NCBI RefSeq assembly: GCF_003403095.1 | Contig: NZ_CP031555.1 | Location: forward strand, 3,278,501 to 3,342,500 | Reading direction: 5' to 3' | DNA from: Thalassospira indica | Lineage (GTDB): Bacteria; Pseudomonadota; Alphaproteobacteria; Rhodospirillales; Thalassospiraceae | Length of the DNA stretch: 64,000 nt | In this document: positions 33,447-43,452 of the stretch, piece after piece | Layout: each line of letters starts with the position of its first letter | How positions within the stretch are numbered: the first letter of the stretch is position 1 | Position numbers and translations under genes: made by a program | The notes under the pieces: generated by a model | Told to the model about the DNA's origin: nothing | Seen by the model: the letters and a program-made list of their open reading frames with translations, nothing else | The model's database searches: none

Positions 33447-34343
33447 ATGATGACACTCGAACAGCTTCAGATCTTTGTCGCGGTTGCCGAACGCGAACAT
33501 CTGACCCGCGCGGCAGAGGCGATTGGGCTTACGCCATCGGCCGTCAGCTCCGCCATCAAGAACCTTGAAGGCTTTTATGGTGTGGCGCTGTTTAACCGGG
33601 TGGGACGGCGGATTGAGCTGACCCAGACCGGGCGACTGTTTTTGGATGAAGCCAAATCAACGCTGGCCCGTGCGCGGGCAGCAGAACTGACGCTCGCCGA
33701 ACTGGGCGGCATGCAGCGCGGGGAGCTTAATGTTTATGCCAGTCAGACGATTGCCAGTTACTGGTTGCCGCCGTTCCTGATGAAATTTCATGACCAGTAT
33801 CCCGGCATCGAAATCCGCCTGACGATTGGCAACACCAAAACCGTATCCGATGCGGTTCGCGGTGGTGCGGCCGATATCGGCTTTATCGAAGGCGACATTG
33901 ATGAACCGGCCTTGGCCAAACGCGAAGTCGCCGAAGACGCCCTGGTGATTGTTGTGTCCCCCAAACACCCTTGGGCCAATGGCCGGGCGCTGAGCCCACA
34001 GGCGCTTGTCACCCAGACCAACTGGATCCTGCGCGAAGCCGGTTCAGGCACCAGATCGGAATTCGAAGCCGCCTTGCTCGATCTGGGCGTTGATCCCGCG
34101 CGCCTGCGCACCGCACTTGTCTTACCCAGCAACGAGGCCGTCATTACCGCAGTCGAAAACGGCGTCGCCGCCACCGCAGTTTCCCAGTTCGCGGTTAGTT
34201 CGCTGATCGCGCAAGGCCGCCTTGCCCGCGCAAACTTCCCGATCCCGCCGCGCAAATTCATGGTGCTGCGCCACAAGGAACGCCAGCAAACCCAAAGTTC
34301 TTTGGCACTTGAGAAACTGTGCCTTTCGTCCCTGAATACCTAG
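33447..34343 (+). CDS. LysR-family transcriptional regulator (YeiE/CbbR-like)
   Basis: A 298-residue protein from ATG 33447 (a second ATG is adjacent at 33450). The N-terminal winged helix EHLTRAAEAIGLTPSAVSSA is followed by the LysR substrate-binding domain with ASQTIASYWLPPFL and a core typical of CbbR/CysB-like members. It is divergent from the YeiH-type transporter; the AT-rich intergenic region (33338-33446) with ATTCGATT-type words probably contains its sites. Effector unknown, possibly a sulfur compound. Confidence 0.9.
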   Translation: MMTLEQLQIFVAVAEREHLTRAAEAIGLTPSAVSSAIKNLEGFYGVALFNRVGRRIELTQTGRLFLDEAKSTLARARAAELTLAELGGMQRGELNVYASQTIASYWLPPFLMKFHDQYPGIEIRLTIGNTKTVSDAVRGGAADIGFIEGDIDEPALAKREVAEDALVIVVSPKHPWANGRALSPQALVTQTNWILREAGSGTRSEFEAALLDLGVDPARLRTALVLPSNEAVITAVENGVAATAVSQFAVSSLIAQGRLARANFPIPPRKFMVLRHKERQQTQSSLALEKLCLSSLNT

Positions 34344-34549
34344 ATCGCAACAATCGAATTTAAAAATATTCCAAGTGTAAATTGCGCATTCGCAATGCAG
34401 CATTTTGGGGTCGGTTCTAATGGTCGGTCTGACAGGGCAACCTGTGCATGCGCCACCCGAAACCGACACATGCATCCGTCAAAGGGCACTTCCGATCGCG
34501 GAAGATGCAGAGTTGTCCCGAGGCTTCGCCACCTTAGAGGACCCTGCCA

Positions 34550-35938
34550 ATGCTTGATGCAGAACTATTGGCGCGCATACAGTTTGCCTTTACCGTCTCG
34601 TTCCACATTATCTTCCCGTCCTTTACCATCGGACTGGCAAGTTTCCTGTTTGTGCTCGAAGCCCTGTGGCTGCGCACCAGGGACGAGACCTATCTTTCGC
34701 TTTACAAATTCTGGATGAAAATCTTCGCCCTTGCCTTTGGTATGGGCGTCGTATCCGGGATTGTCATGTCCTATCAGTTCGGCACGAACTGGGGACCGTT
34801 TTCCGAATTTACCGGCGGTGTGATCGGCCCGCTTCTGGCCTATGAGGTGCTGAGCGCCTTCTTCCTTGAGGCCGGGTTCCTTGGCATCATGCTGTTTGGC
34901 TTGAACCGTGTCGGGCCAAAGCTGCACTTTACCGCCACCACAATGGTTGCGATTGGAACGCTTTTCTCGGCCTTCTGGATTTTGTCAGCCAACAGCTGGA
35001 TGCAAACGCCTGACGGCTATGTGATCGAAAATGGCCGGGCGGTTGTTTCAAGCTGGATCGACGCGATTTTCAATCCGAGCTTCCCCTATCGTCTGGTGCA
35101 TATGGTGCTGGCGGCTTACCTTACCACCGCCCTTGTGGTTGGTGCGGTTGGTGCATGGCATCTGATGCGGGATCGTGAAAACCGGGCGGCCAGGATCATG
35201 TTCTCCATGGCAATGTGGATGGCGGCAATCCTTGGCCCGATCCAGATTTTTGCCGGTGATTTGCATGGGCTTAATACCCTTGAACATCAGCCGGCCAAAG
35301 TGGCCGCGATGGAGGGGCATTTTGACACCCGCGAAGGTGCGCCCCTGATCCTGTTTGGCATGCCCGACATGGAAGAAGAGGAAACCAAATACGCGGTCGA
35401 AATTCCCAAGCTGGGGTCGATGATCCTGACCCATGAATGGGATGGCAAGATCACCGGCCTTAAGGACTTCGCGCCTGAAGATCGCCCGAATGCGGCAATT
35501 GTGTTCTGGACGTTTCGCATTATGGTCGGGCTGGGTGTTTTGATCGCACTTCTGGGCATTGCCAGCGTCATCGCACGCCTGCGCAAGAAGCTTTATAGCT
35601 GTGGCTACTTGCATCGCTTTGCCCTTTTGATGGGGCCGAGTGGTTTTGTTGCCATTCTGGCCGGTTGGTTTACCACCGAAGTGGGCAGACAGCCCTGGGT
35701 GGTTTATGGCCTGATGCGTACGTCCGAGGCTGGGTCGCCCGTCGCCCCGACCGCCATTGCCGGATCGCTGATCGCCTTTGTGGTGGTCTATGCCATCGTG
35801 TTCGGGGTCGGCACGGCCTATATCCTGCGCGCCATGATCAAGGACCCGCGTAGCGCCCACATCCCTGAAGAAACCGAAATCTTGCGGGCCGGTGGTCGCC
35901 AATCAACCGCCGCACATCCGCCCGTGGCAGGAGAATGA
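34550..35938 (+). CDS. cioA: cyanide-insensitive-type bd ubiquinol oxidase subunit I
   Basis: A 462-residue membrane protein. FTVSFHIIFPSFTIGLASFL contains the heme b595/d ligand His near residue 19; another ligand His lies in LVHMVLAAYLTTALVV. The short periplasmic Q-loop (462 residues in total, against about 520 in E. coli CydA) marks the CIO type. It transfers electrons from ubiquinol to oxygen with high affinity. It is followed by cioB and a DUF2474 gene in one operon. Confidence 0.94.
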   Translation: MLDAELLARIQFAFTVSFHIIFPSFTIGLASFLFVLEALWLRTRDETYLSLYKFWMKIFALAFGMGVVSGIVMSYQFGTNWGPFSEFTGGVIGPLLAYEVLSAFFLEAGFLGIMLFGLNRVGPKLHFTATTMVAIGTLFSAFWILSANSWMQTPDGYVIENGRAVVSSWIDAIFNPSFPYRLVHMVLAAYLTTALVVGAVGAWHLMRDRENRAARIMFSMAMWMAAILGPIQIFAGDLHGLNTLEHQPAKVAAMEGHFDTREGAPLILFGMPDMEEEETKYAVEIPKLGSMILTHEWDGKITGLKDFAPEDRPNAAIVFWTFRIMVGLGVLIALLGIASVIARLRKKLYSCGYLHRFALLMGPSGFVAILAGWFTTEVGRQPWVVYGLMRTSEAGSPVAPTAIAGSLIAFVVVYAIVFGVGTAYILRAMIKDPRSAHIPEETEILRAGGRQSTAAHPPVAGE

Positions 35939-35940
35939 TC

Positions 35941-36933
35941 ATGGATTATCAACTGATCTGGGTTCTGCTGATTGCTGTTGCCGTCTTTGCCTATGTCACG
36001 CTGGATGGCTTTGACCTTGGCATCGGCATCCTGTTTCCATTCATCAAGAACCCGAAAAATCGCGGCCGGATGATGAATACCGTCGCCCCGGTGTGGGATG
36101 GCAATGAAACCTGGCTGATCCTTGGCGGGGGTGGACTTTATGCCGCCTTCCCGCAGGCCTATTCATTGCTGATGACGGCCTTTTATATTCCGGTCTTTAC
36201 CATGCTGCTCGCGCTCGTTTTCCGTGGTGTGGCGTTTGAGTTTCGGTTCAAAAGCAAGAACCACCAGAAACACTGGGACTTTGCCTTTTCGGCCGGATCA
36301 ATCATCGCAGCCGCCATGCAAGGTGCGATGCTGGGCGGCTTTATCGAAGGCATTGCCGTTGAAAACGGACGTTTTGTGGGCGGTGCGTTTGATTGGTTGA
36401 GCCCGTTTTCGGTGTTCTGCGCGACGGCGGTTGTGGTGGGCTATGCCCTGCTCGGCACCGGCTGGCTGATCATGAAGATGGAAGGCGATTTTCAGGGCAA
36501 CTTGCGCCGTCTCGCCAAACCCGCCGTGATCTGGATGGCGGCCAATCTTGGCGTGGTGTCGCTGATGACGACCTATGTTAATCCGGCCTATGCCCAGCGC
36601 TGGTTTGAACTGCCAAACATGCTTTATCTCGCCCCCATTCCGCTTGTGACGGTTGGGTTGCTCTATTGGCTGTGGCATGCGGTCAAGAAGCGTGAAAAGA
36701 CCGTGTTTGGCATCACGCTTGGCATTTTCTTCCTGAGTTACCTTGGCTTCGGGATCACGCTTTATCCCAATATCGTGCCGCCGATGATCACCTTCCGCGA
36801 TGCCGCGGCACCTGAAAACAGCCTTGCCTTCATGCTGGTGGGGGCCGCCATCTTGCTACCGATCATTCTGGGCTACACCGCCTATGCCTATTGGGTGTTT
36901 CGCGGAAAAACCGGGGATGAGGGGTATCACTGA
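35941..36933 (+). CDS. cioB: bd ubiquinol oxidase subunit II
   Basis: A 330-residue protein from ATG 35941, seven bases after AGGAG; an ATG at 35935 lies too close to that site. The N-terminal YVTLDGFDLGIGILFPFI and NETWLILGGGGLYAAFPQAY are the CydB/CioB signatures; eight membrane helices are visible. It partners CioA in the quinol oxidase. Its TGA overlaps the ATG of the next, very small gene. Confidence 0.94.
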   Translation: MDYQLIWVLLIAVAVFAYVTLDGFDLGIGILFPFIKNPKNRGRMMNTVAPVWDGNETWLILGGGGLYAAFPQAYSLLMTAFYIPVFTMLLALVFRGVAFEFRFKSKNHQKHWDFAFSAGSIIAAAMQGAMLGGFIEGIAVENGRFVGGAFDWLSPFSVFCATAVVVGYALLGTGWLIMKMEGDFQGNLRRLAKPAVIWMAANLGVVSLMTTYVNPAYAQRWFELPNMLYLAPIPLVTVGLLYWLWHAVKKREKTVFGITLGIFFLSYLGFGITLYPNIVPPMITFRDAAAPENSLAFMLVGAAILLPIILGYTAYAYWVFRGKTGDEGYH

Positions 36934-37055
36934 TGGCCAGTATCAAATCACCCAAAACCCGCAGATGGCTGTGGTTTGTCGGCCTTTATATCGGCGGCGT
37001 CGTCGTGCTTGGTGCCGCATCACTTTTGCTGCGTGCCCTGATGGGGCAGGCGTAA
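36933..37055 (+). CDS. DUF2474 family small membrane protein of the bd oxidase
   Basis: A 40-residue protein overlapping the cioB stop (TGATG), with GATGAGGGG upstream. It has a Lys/Arg N-terminus (MASIKSPKTRRWLWF) and a single transmembrane helix (GLYIGGVVVLGAASLLLRAL). DUF2474 proteins follow CIO-type oxidase genes and are thought to be small accessory subunits analogous to CydX. Confidence 0.88.
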   Translation: MASIKSPKTRRWLWFVGLYIGGVVVLGAASLLLRALMGQA

Positions 37056-37122
37056 TGATCCGCTTGACCTAACCGAACCAAACTCCCGTGACCTGCTTTA
37101 TACCCCCGACAGCAGGTCTCTA

Positions 37123-37160
37123 CCCGGCAGCACTCCCCACCCGCTGCCGGGTTCTTTTTT
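37123..37160 (+). terminator. rho-independent terminator of the cioAB operon
   Basis: CCCGGCAGC actccccaccc GCTGCCGGG followed by TTCTTTTTT; it lies just before the stop of the convergent aminotransferase gene. Confidence 0.9.
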
Positions 37161-37162
37161 GC

Positions 37163-38380
37163 TTACTGGTTGTCCTTGCGCCGGATCAGCAGGGCCAAAC
37201 GTTCAATCCCGTCGCGGATACGTTCGCTGCTTTCGGTGGCAAAGCTCAGGCGCGCGGTATTGATGCCGCTTTGATCACAGAAGAATGCCTGACCGGGGAC
37301 AAAGGCGACCTTGGCATCCTCCATCGCATCAATCAGAAGTTCGCGGCTGTTGATGTTGTCGGGCAATGTTAACCAGACAAACATGCCCCCTTGCGGGCGC
37401 GACCAAGTGACACCTTCGGGCATGAAGTCCTCAAGCGCGCTTAGCATCACATCACGCTTGGCGCGATAGGCATCCTGCAGGGTTTCCAGATGGCTTGGGA
37501 ACAGTTTCGATGCGGCACGCAGTGCGATTTCCTGATTGATCGTCGAAACATGCAGATCCCCCGCCTGCTTCATCAAAACAAGCTGACGGATCACCGGGCG
37601 CGGTGCCGTGATCCAGCCGATACGAAGGGCCGGTGCCAGCGTTTTGGAAAAAGTACCAAGCTGGATAACCGTTCCGGCATCCGGATCGCCTTGTGTGTCA
37701 TCAAGGGCCAAAAGCGACGGCAGGCTCTCACCTTCATAGGCAAGCTTGCAATAGGCCGCGTCTTCAAGGATCACCGCGCCATATTTGCGCGCAGTCTCCA
37801 GCACCGCCAAACGGCGATCAAGCGAATAGGATCGCCCGGTCGGATTCTGGAAATCCGGCGACAGATAGGCAATCCGCGCCCCCTTGGCAAAGGCGGCATC
37901 AAGTTCGGTAATCACCGGCCCCTCATCATCCATGGCAATGCCGACATAGCTTGGCCGACGCATGGAAAAAGCCTGCATCGCGCCGAGATAGCTTGGCTTT
38001 TCCAGAACGATTTCACGCCCCGGTTCCAGCAGCAGACGGGCGAGCATATCCAACCCCTGCTGCGCACCACAGGTAACCAGGATATTATCAATATCGCGCA
38101 CAGCCCCCGTCGCCGCCAGATCGTTCGCAATCCATTGCCGCAACCCGGGCAGGCCTTCACTTATGGAATATTGCAGGCTGCGACGCCCGGCCTGCTCATC
38201 GCCGGTCAGATCACCATAAACATCATTAAAGGTCGCAAGCGGGAAAAGCTTGGGATCGGGCACGCCACCGGCAAATGAAATAATCTCTGGCCGTTCAGCC
38301 ACTTTCAGCAGGTCACGAATTTCGGACGCCCGCAGGGCACGGGCATCGGCGACGATCATTTCATTCCATTGAACAGACAT
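37163..38380 (-). CDS. PLP-dependent aminotransferase (fold type I, LysN/2-aminoadipate type)
   Basis: About 405 residues from ATG 38380 (MSVQWNEMIVADARALRASE); an upstream in-frame ATG at 38422 is possible. The PLP lysine lies in IQLGTFSKTLAPALRIGWIT; the Asp and Tyr cofactor contacts are in ILEDAAYCKL, and FQNPTGRSYSLDRR is the substrate segment. The family converts amino acids to 2-oxo acids with broad substrates (2-aminoadipate, aromatic, Leu). No helix-turn-helix domain is present, so it is not MocR. Neighbours do not specify the pathway. Confidence 0.9.
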   Translation of the reverse strand: MSVQWNEMIVADARALRASEIRDLLKVAERPEIISFAGGVPDPKLFPLATFNDVYGDLTGDEQAGRRSLQYSISEGLPGLRQWIANDLAATGAVRDIDNILVTCGAQQGLDMLARLLLEPGREIVLEKPSYLGAMQAFSMRRPSYVGIAMDDEGPVITELDAAFAKGARIAYLSPDFQNPTGRSYSLDRRLAVLETARKYGAVILEDAAYCKLAYEGESLPSLLALDDTQGDPDAGTVIQLGTFSKTLAPALRIGWITAPRPVIRQLVLMKQAGDLHVSTINQEIALRAASKLFPSHLETLQDAYRAKRDVMLSALEDFMPEGVTWSRPQGGMFVWLTLPDNINSRELLIDAMEDAKVAFVPGQAFFCDQSGINTARLSFATESSERIRDGIERLALLIRRKDNQ

Positions 38381-38537
38381 GGCAGCACTCTTTAGGTCAG
38401 CAACATTGCCGTTATTTGGCAAGCAACACTGACCTAAATCAAGTTTATTTTATCAAGCCATCTAAATTTGAAATAAAATTACAATTTGATCTGTCGCCAA
38501 GCTTGTTACAGCCCTATGCGGTTTTGCACTGTGCCTT

Positions 38538-39338
38538 CTATTTTACCCGCAGCCAAGCCCGACAAAAGATCACAGAAACCAGCACAACCGCGAAACAGCC
38601 GATCAATACGGAGAATGCCGCACTGACGATCAGAAATGCCGGATCGGCGGGGATGCCAACGGCAACCAGTATCGCCACCACCTGCCCCATGACCGGCAAT
38701 ACCAAGGCTGAGAGAATGGGCAGGAACAGAACCACCGCCAAGAGTCGCACAAACAGATAGAAGAAGCATTGCCGTCCGACGGACAAAACATCGCCAAACC
38801 TTGCCCGCCCCGTCTGAACGATCATCGCACCCCATGCGCCCAACAGCACAAACAGGACAAAGACCAGAAGGGCCACCACAGCCCCGGCACCAAGACGTAA
38901 AGCGGCCGACGCATCAACGCGGCCTGTACTCATCAATAGAAGATCAGACACAAACACAAGCTGATAGAGCGTGACCAACACCGCCACCACCACTACAGCA
39001 GCCATCATGCCCCGCGCAAAACGCAACAAACCGGCCAAACCTTGCACGCGCATGGCTGCAAACCCGACCTCGCCCCTTAGGACAGCGATGTGGCTGACAT
39101 AGGCAACGGGGATCAGCGGAATGGTATAAATCGCAAACCAGATGACTTGCCAGATGGCGCCCGTCAGGTTGGGCGTGCCTTCAGCGTCCAGCAATGCCGG
39201 GCCGGGCATGACAGCGCCAAGCCCGCTGATCAGAACTGTCAGCAGCACCGAAATGGCAACAATGCCCCGCCCCTGCCACATCAGGGCCATACCATCCTGA
39301 ATAATCCAGGTCTTGAATGGCTGTGCGTTTCCGTTCAT
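38538..39338 (-). CDS. hypothetical membrane protein, about six transmembrane segments
   Basis: A 266-residue protein from ATG 39338 (MNGNAQPF..., GGGGGG upstream; an ATG at 39350 is alternative). Hydrophobic segments include IVAISVLLTVLISGLGAVM, GMMAAVVVVAVLVTLYQLVF and AVVALLVFVLFVLLGAWGAM. There is no recognisable motif, signal or partner; it stands alone between the aminotransferase and cys genes. Family unknown to me. Confidence 0.75.
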   Translation of the reverse strand: MNGNAQPFKTWIIQDGMALMWQGRGIVAISVLLTVLISGLGAVMPGPALLDAEGTPNLTGAIWQVIWFAIYTIPLIPVAYVSHIAVLRGEVGFAAMRVQGLAGLLRFARGMMAAVVVVAVLVTLYQLVFVSDLLLMSTGRVDASAALRLGAGAVVALLVFVLFVLLGAWGAMIVQTGRARFGDVLSVGRQCFFYLFVRLLAVVLFLPILSALVLPVMGQVVAILVAVGIPADPAFLIVSAAFSVLIGCFAVVLVSVIFCRAWLRVK

Positions 39339-39681
39339 CGCCCCCCACATATCGCCGCCGCAATTGCGTGTGATTGATATGGCGATGAATGGGGTATCTG
39401 GTCAATGCATCTGGCTTACTCTGGCTTGGAAGGTAAAATTTAGGTCTTCCTCCCCGAACAGAGGCCCTGCGATGCAAATAAACTTGCCCCGCCACGCCTT
39501 TCGAATTAAACACCGCTAAGAGTGTTGATAATCATTCGACTACAAAATTTTGTGTGAAAATAGAAATCACACTTGCGTTGCGGGGCGTTCCATATTACCC
39601 ATCAAAGCTAAGTGAAATACTTTTATAAACACTAATTTATGTGTTGATTGCCACAGTTATGATTGATCGGCAGGAAAGAGA
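39339..39681. other. control region between the membrane protein gene and cysD
   Basis: A 343-base AT-rich non-coding region. It contains several A/T-rich tracts (for example ATACTTTTATAAACACTAATTT) typical of a promoter and possible CysB-type sites, but no motif that I can assign with confidence. Confidence 0.5.
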
Positions 39682-40587
39682 ATGCAGCCTAATCTGACCC
39701 ATCTCCGCCAGCTTGAGGCAGAGAGTATCCACATCATCCGCGAGGTGGCGGCATCGTTCGAGCGGCCGGTGATGCTTTATTCCATCGGCAAGGATTCATC
39801 AGTTCTGCTGCATCTGGCGCGCAAGGCGTTTTATCCGGCCCCGCCGCCCTTTCCATTGATGCATGTCGATACCACCTGGAAATTCCGCGAAATGATCGCA
39901 TTTCGCGACCGTATGGCGGCTGAATATGGCTTTGATCTGATTGTGCATATCAATCAGGACGGTGTGGAGCGCGGCATTGGCCCGTTCACCCATGGCTCCA
40001 GCCTGCATACCGACGTCATGAAGACGGAATCGCTGAAACAGGCGCTGAACAAATACAAGTTCGATGCAGCCTTTGGCGGTGCGCGGCGTGACGAGGAAAA
40101 AGCACGTGCCAAGGAACGTGTGTTTTCATTCAGGACCGAGACCCATCGCTGGGATCCGAAGAACCAGCGCCCGGAATTGTGGGATATCTATAACGCCCGG
40201 ATCAACAAGGGCGAAAGCATCCGTGCCTTCCCGATCTCCAACTGGACCGAGCTTGACATCTGGCAATACATTTATCTCGAACAGATCCCGATTGTGCCGC
40301 TGTATTATTCTGCCAAACGTCCGGTGGTCGAACGCGACAGCATGCTGATCATGGTTGATGACGACCGCATGCCGCTGAACCCGGGTGAAAAGCCGGAAAT
40401 GAAATCGGTGCGGTTCAGGACGCTTGGCTGCTATCCGCTGACCGGGGCGGTTGAGTCCGAGGCCGCCACCCTGCCCGACATTATCCAGGAAATGCTTCTG
40501 ACCCGTTCAAGCGAACGTCAGGGCCGCATGATCGACCACGACCAGGCCGGGTCGATGGAGAAGAAGAAGCAGGAAGGTTATTTCTGA
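39682..40587 (+). CDS. cysD: sulfate adenylyltransferase subunit 2
   Basis: A 301-residue PP-loop ATPase: [20 protein letters not shown] is the SxGKDS loop. [20 protein letters not shown] is the CysD signature. It makes adenosine phosphosulfate from ATP and sulfate in assimilatory sulfate activation, with CysN. GGAAAGAG lies upstream. It overlaps the next gene by one base (TGATG). Confidence 0.97.
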   Translation: MQPNLTHLRQLEAESIHIIREVAASFERPVMLYSIGKDSSVLLHLARKAFYPAPPPFPLMHVDTTWKFREMIAFRDRMAAEYGFDLIVHINQDGVERGIGPFTHGSSLHTDVMKTESLKQALNKYKFDAAFGGARRDEEKARAKERVFSFRTETHRWDPKNQRPELWDIYNARINKGESIRAFPISNWTELDIWQYIYLEQIPIVPLYYSAKRPVVERDSMLIMVDDDRMPLNPGEKPEMKSVRFRTLGCYPLTGAVESEAATLPDIIQEMLLTRSSERQGRMIDHDQAGSMEKKKQEGYF

Positions 40588-42506
40588 TGTCCCATAAATC
40601 TGACCTGATTGCTGAAGACATTCTTGGTTACCTCAAGGCCCAGGAAGAAAAAAGCCTTCTGCGTTTCATCACCTGCGGCAGCGTGGATGATGGTAAATCG
40701 ACCCTGATCGGGCGTCTGCTTTGGGATTCCAAACTGATCTTTGAAGATCAGCTGGCCGCCCTTGAATCAGATAGCCGCAAGGTCGGGACGCAAGGTGGCG
40801 AAATTGATTTCGCCCTACTGCTTGATGGTTTGCAGGCTGAACGCGAACAGGGCATCACCATTGATGTCGCCTATCGCTTTTTCTCGACCGACAAGCGCAA
40901 ATTCATCGTCGCCGATACCCCCGGCCACGAACAATATACCCGCAACATGGCAACCGGTGCCTCGACCGCTGATGTTGCTGTCATCCTGATTGATGCGCGT
41001 AAGGGCATTCTGACCCAGACCCGCCGTCACAGCTTCATCACATCCCTTCTGGGCATCAAGCATGTGGTGCTGGCCGTCAACAAGATGGACCTGATCGACT
41101 ACGACCAGTCGAAGTTCGATCAGATCGTTGCCGAGTATATGAAATTCGCCGAGCAGTTGAACTATAGCTCGATCACCGCGATCCCGCTTTCGGCCCTGCG
41201 TGGCGACAACATGATCGCGCCGAGCGCCAATACGCCCTGGTATTCCGGCCCGACGCTTCTGGCCCATCTTGAAGATGTGCAGGTCGAACAGGATGCGATT
41301 GAAAAGCCGTTCCGTTTGCCGGTGCAGTGGGTGAACCGCCCGAACCTTGATTTCCGGGGCTTTTCCGGCACCATTTCATCAGGCCGCGTCAAACCGGGTG
41401 ACGAGGTTATCGTGACCGCATCGGGCCAGACCAGCAAGGTCAAGGACATCGTCACCTTTGATGGCAACCTAGATGTTGCCATTGCCGGTCAGGCGATCAC
41501 CCTGACCCTTGAAGATGAAATCGACATTTCGCGTGGTGACGTTTTGGCACACGCAGATGCCAAGCCCGACTTTGCCGATCAGTTCGAAGCCCGCATCATC
41601 TGGATGCATGAAGATCATCTTCTGCCCGGCCGTCCCTATCTGATCAAGATGGGCGCACAGGTTGCCAATGCGCAGATCAGCGACCTTAAATACAAGGTCA
41701 ATGTCAATACGCTTGAACATGAACCGGGCAAGACGCTTGAGCTTAATGAAGTCGGCATTGCCAATATTTCGGCTGACAAGGCGCTTGCCTTTGATCCTTA
41801 TGACGAAAACCGTCATTCGGGCCGTTTCATCATCATTGACCGCTATACCAACGCCACTGTTGGGGCGGGCATGGTCAACCATTCGCTCCGCCGTGCGACC
41901 AACATCAAATGGCAGGAACTGGACATCGACAAGGGGGCGCGTGCCTATCAGAAAGGCCAGAAGTCGGCCATTCTGTGGTTCACCGGGCTTTCGGGTGCGG
42001 GTAAATCAACCGTTGCCAACCTGGTTGAGAAAAAGCTCCATGCCATGGGCAAGCACACCTACACCTTGGATGGCGACAATGTGCGTCATGGCCTGAACAA
42101 GGATCTTGGCTTTACCGATGCCGATCGTGTGGAAAACATCCGCCGCGTGGGTGAAACCGCCAAGCTGTTTGTCGATGCCGGTGTGATCACGCTGGTGTCC
42201 TTCATCTCGCCGTTTAGAAGCGAACGCCAACTGGCGCGCAGCCTTGTTGAGAAAGACGAGTTCATCGAGGTGTTTATCGACACCCCGCTTGAAGTCTGCG
42301 AACAGCGCGATGTGAAGGGTCTTTATAAAAAGGCCCGTGCTGGCGAGATCGCAAACTTCACCGGGATCGACAGCCCTTATGAGCGCCCGGAAAATGCCGA
42401 GATCACGGTCAACACATCCGATCAGACCGCCGAAGAAGCAGCAGAGGCCATTGTCTCCAAGCTTGAAGAATTCGGTGTTCTCGGGGCCTGGTTCCCGGAA
42501 ATCTGA
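40587..42506 (+). CDS. cysNC: bifunctional sulfate adenylyltransferase subunit 1 / adenylylsulfate kinase
   Basis: A 639-residue fusion. The N-terminal part (about 1-440) is the CysN GTPase: G1 [17 protein letters not shown]3 [12 protein letters not shown]4 NKMD, with EF-Tu-like domains II and III. From about residue 465 the CysC kinase domain begins with P-loop [15 protein letters not shown] and [15 protein letters not shown]. It activates sulfate to APS with CysD and then phosphorylates it to PAPS. The fused form is common in alphaproteobacteria. Confidence 0.96.
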   Translation: MSHKSDLIAEDILGYLKAQEEKSLLRFITCGSVDDGKSTLIGRLLWDSKLIFEDQLAALESDSRKVGTQGGEIDFALLLDGLQAEREQGITIDVAYRFFSTDKRKFIVADTPGHEQYTRNMATGASTADVAVILIDARKGILTQTRRHSFITSLLGIKHVVLAVNKMDLIDYDQSKFDQIVAEYMKFAEQLNYSSITAIPLSALRGDNMIAPSANTPWYSGPTLLAHLEDVQVEQDAIEKPFRLPVQWVNRPNLDFRGFSGTISSGRVKPGDEVIVTASGQTSKVKDIVTFDGNLDVAIAGQAITLTLEDEIDISRGDVLAHADAKPDFADQFEARIIWMHEDHLLPGRPYLIKMGAQVANAQISDLKYKVNVNTLEHEPGKTLELNEVGIANISADKALAFDPYDENRHSGRFIIIDRYTNATVGAGMVNHSLRRATNIKWQELDIDKGARAYQKGQKSAILWFTGLSGAGKSTVANLVEKKLHAMGKHTYTLDGDNVRHGLNKDLGFTDADRVENIRRVGETAKLFVDAGVITLVSFISPFRSERQLARSLVEKDEFIEVFIDTPLEVCEQRDVKGLYKKARAGEIANFTGIDSPYERPENAEITVNTSDQTAEEAAEAIVSKLEEFGVLGAWFPEI

Positions 42507-42530
42507 TCTGCACTCAGACATGTATTCAGG

Positions 42531-42560
42531 AAAACCCGGCATCTATAAATGCCGGGTTTT
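42531..42560 (+). terminator. rho-independent terminator of cysD-cysNC
   Basis: AAAACCCGGCAT ctataa ATGCCGGGTTTT followed by CTATG. Confidence 0.9.
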
Positions 42561-42678
42561 CTATGTTCGGAAATGACCCAATAACAAATTGGTATCATCA
42601 GATTGATAAAAATGGCCCTTCAACACGGCACCATTCCGTAACAATCTGGCAGCATACTAACACCAGTCAGGATTGAAA

Positions 42679-43389
42679 ATGACCACGCCCCACAAAGACA
42701 TCTTTGGCAAACCCGTCGGCCACCCGGTTGAAAACTGGACCGGATGCGCGATGCCACCGCGCAACGACATGATCGGCAGCCACGTCATCGTAAGCCCGCT
42801 TGATGTTGCCCGCGATGCCACGCAACTGTTTGATGCCAACAGCAAGGTGCCCGATGGGTCGCGCTTCGCATACCTTCCGACTGGCCCGTTTGCCGATTTC
42901 ACCGCCTACAAGGCGTGGCTGGATGGCATGAATGCCAATAATGACCCGATGCTCCATACCATCATCGACAAGGCATCCAACATGGCCGTCGGCGTTGCCG
43001 CCTTCATGCGGATGGATCCCACCAATGGCGTGATCGAAATCGGCAATATCAATTATGCCCCGGCCCTTTCAAGAACCATCGGCGGGACAGAGGCGATGTA
43101 TCTGATGATGAAGCGCGCCTTTGATGAGTTGGGCTATCGCCGCTATGAATGGAAATGCGACGATCAAAACGCCCCGTCGCGTGCCGCCGCCACACGGTAT
43201 GGCTTCACCTATGAAGGCACGTTTCGCAATCACATGGTCTATAAGGGGCGCAACCGCGACACCGCATGGTTTTCCGTCATTGTTGAAGAATGGCCTGCCG
43301 TCAAGGCCGCGTTCGAGGCGTGGCTGGCACCCGATAACTTTGACGAGACTGGAAAACAGCGCAAACGTCTTGAAGATTTTCGCCGTTAA
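42679..43389 (+). CDS. GNAT family acetyltransferase (RimJ/RimL-like)
   Basis: A 236-residue protein from ATG 42679, with AGGA seven bases upstream. The core matches the Acetyltransf_3 group: IGNINYAPALSRTIGGTEAM, then RYEWKCDDQNAPSRAAATRY and GFTYEGTFRNHMVYKGRNRD. Such proteins acetylate amino groups of proteins or small molecules; the acceptor is unknown. It stands between the cys operon and the Bax-like gene. Confidence 0.88.
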   Translation: MTTPHKDIFGKPVGHPVENWTGCAMPPRNDMIGSHVIVSPLDVARDATQLFDANSKVPDGSRFAYLPTGPFADFTAYKAWLDGMNANNDPMLHTIIDKASNMAVGVAAFMRMDPTNGVIEIGNINYAPALSRTIGGTEAMYLMMKRAFDELGYRRYEWKCDDQNAPSRAAATRYGFTYEGTFRNHMVYKGRNRDTAWFSVIVEEWPAVKAAFEAWLAPDNFDETGKQRKRLEDFRR

Positions 43390-43452
43390 ACCCCAAAGCA
43401 TGGTAGCATCCTGATCCTGCACCGATGTCAGGTCAGATCAGCGAGGCACACC

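Noticed and set aside
36298-36678. Antisense open frame inside cioB
   Set aside because: His/Gln/Arg-rich shadow typical of GC-rich coding DNA; no start context.
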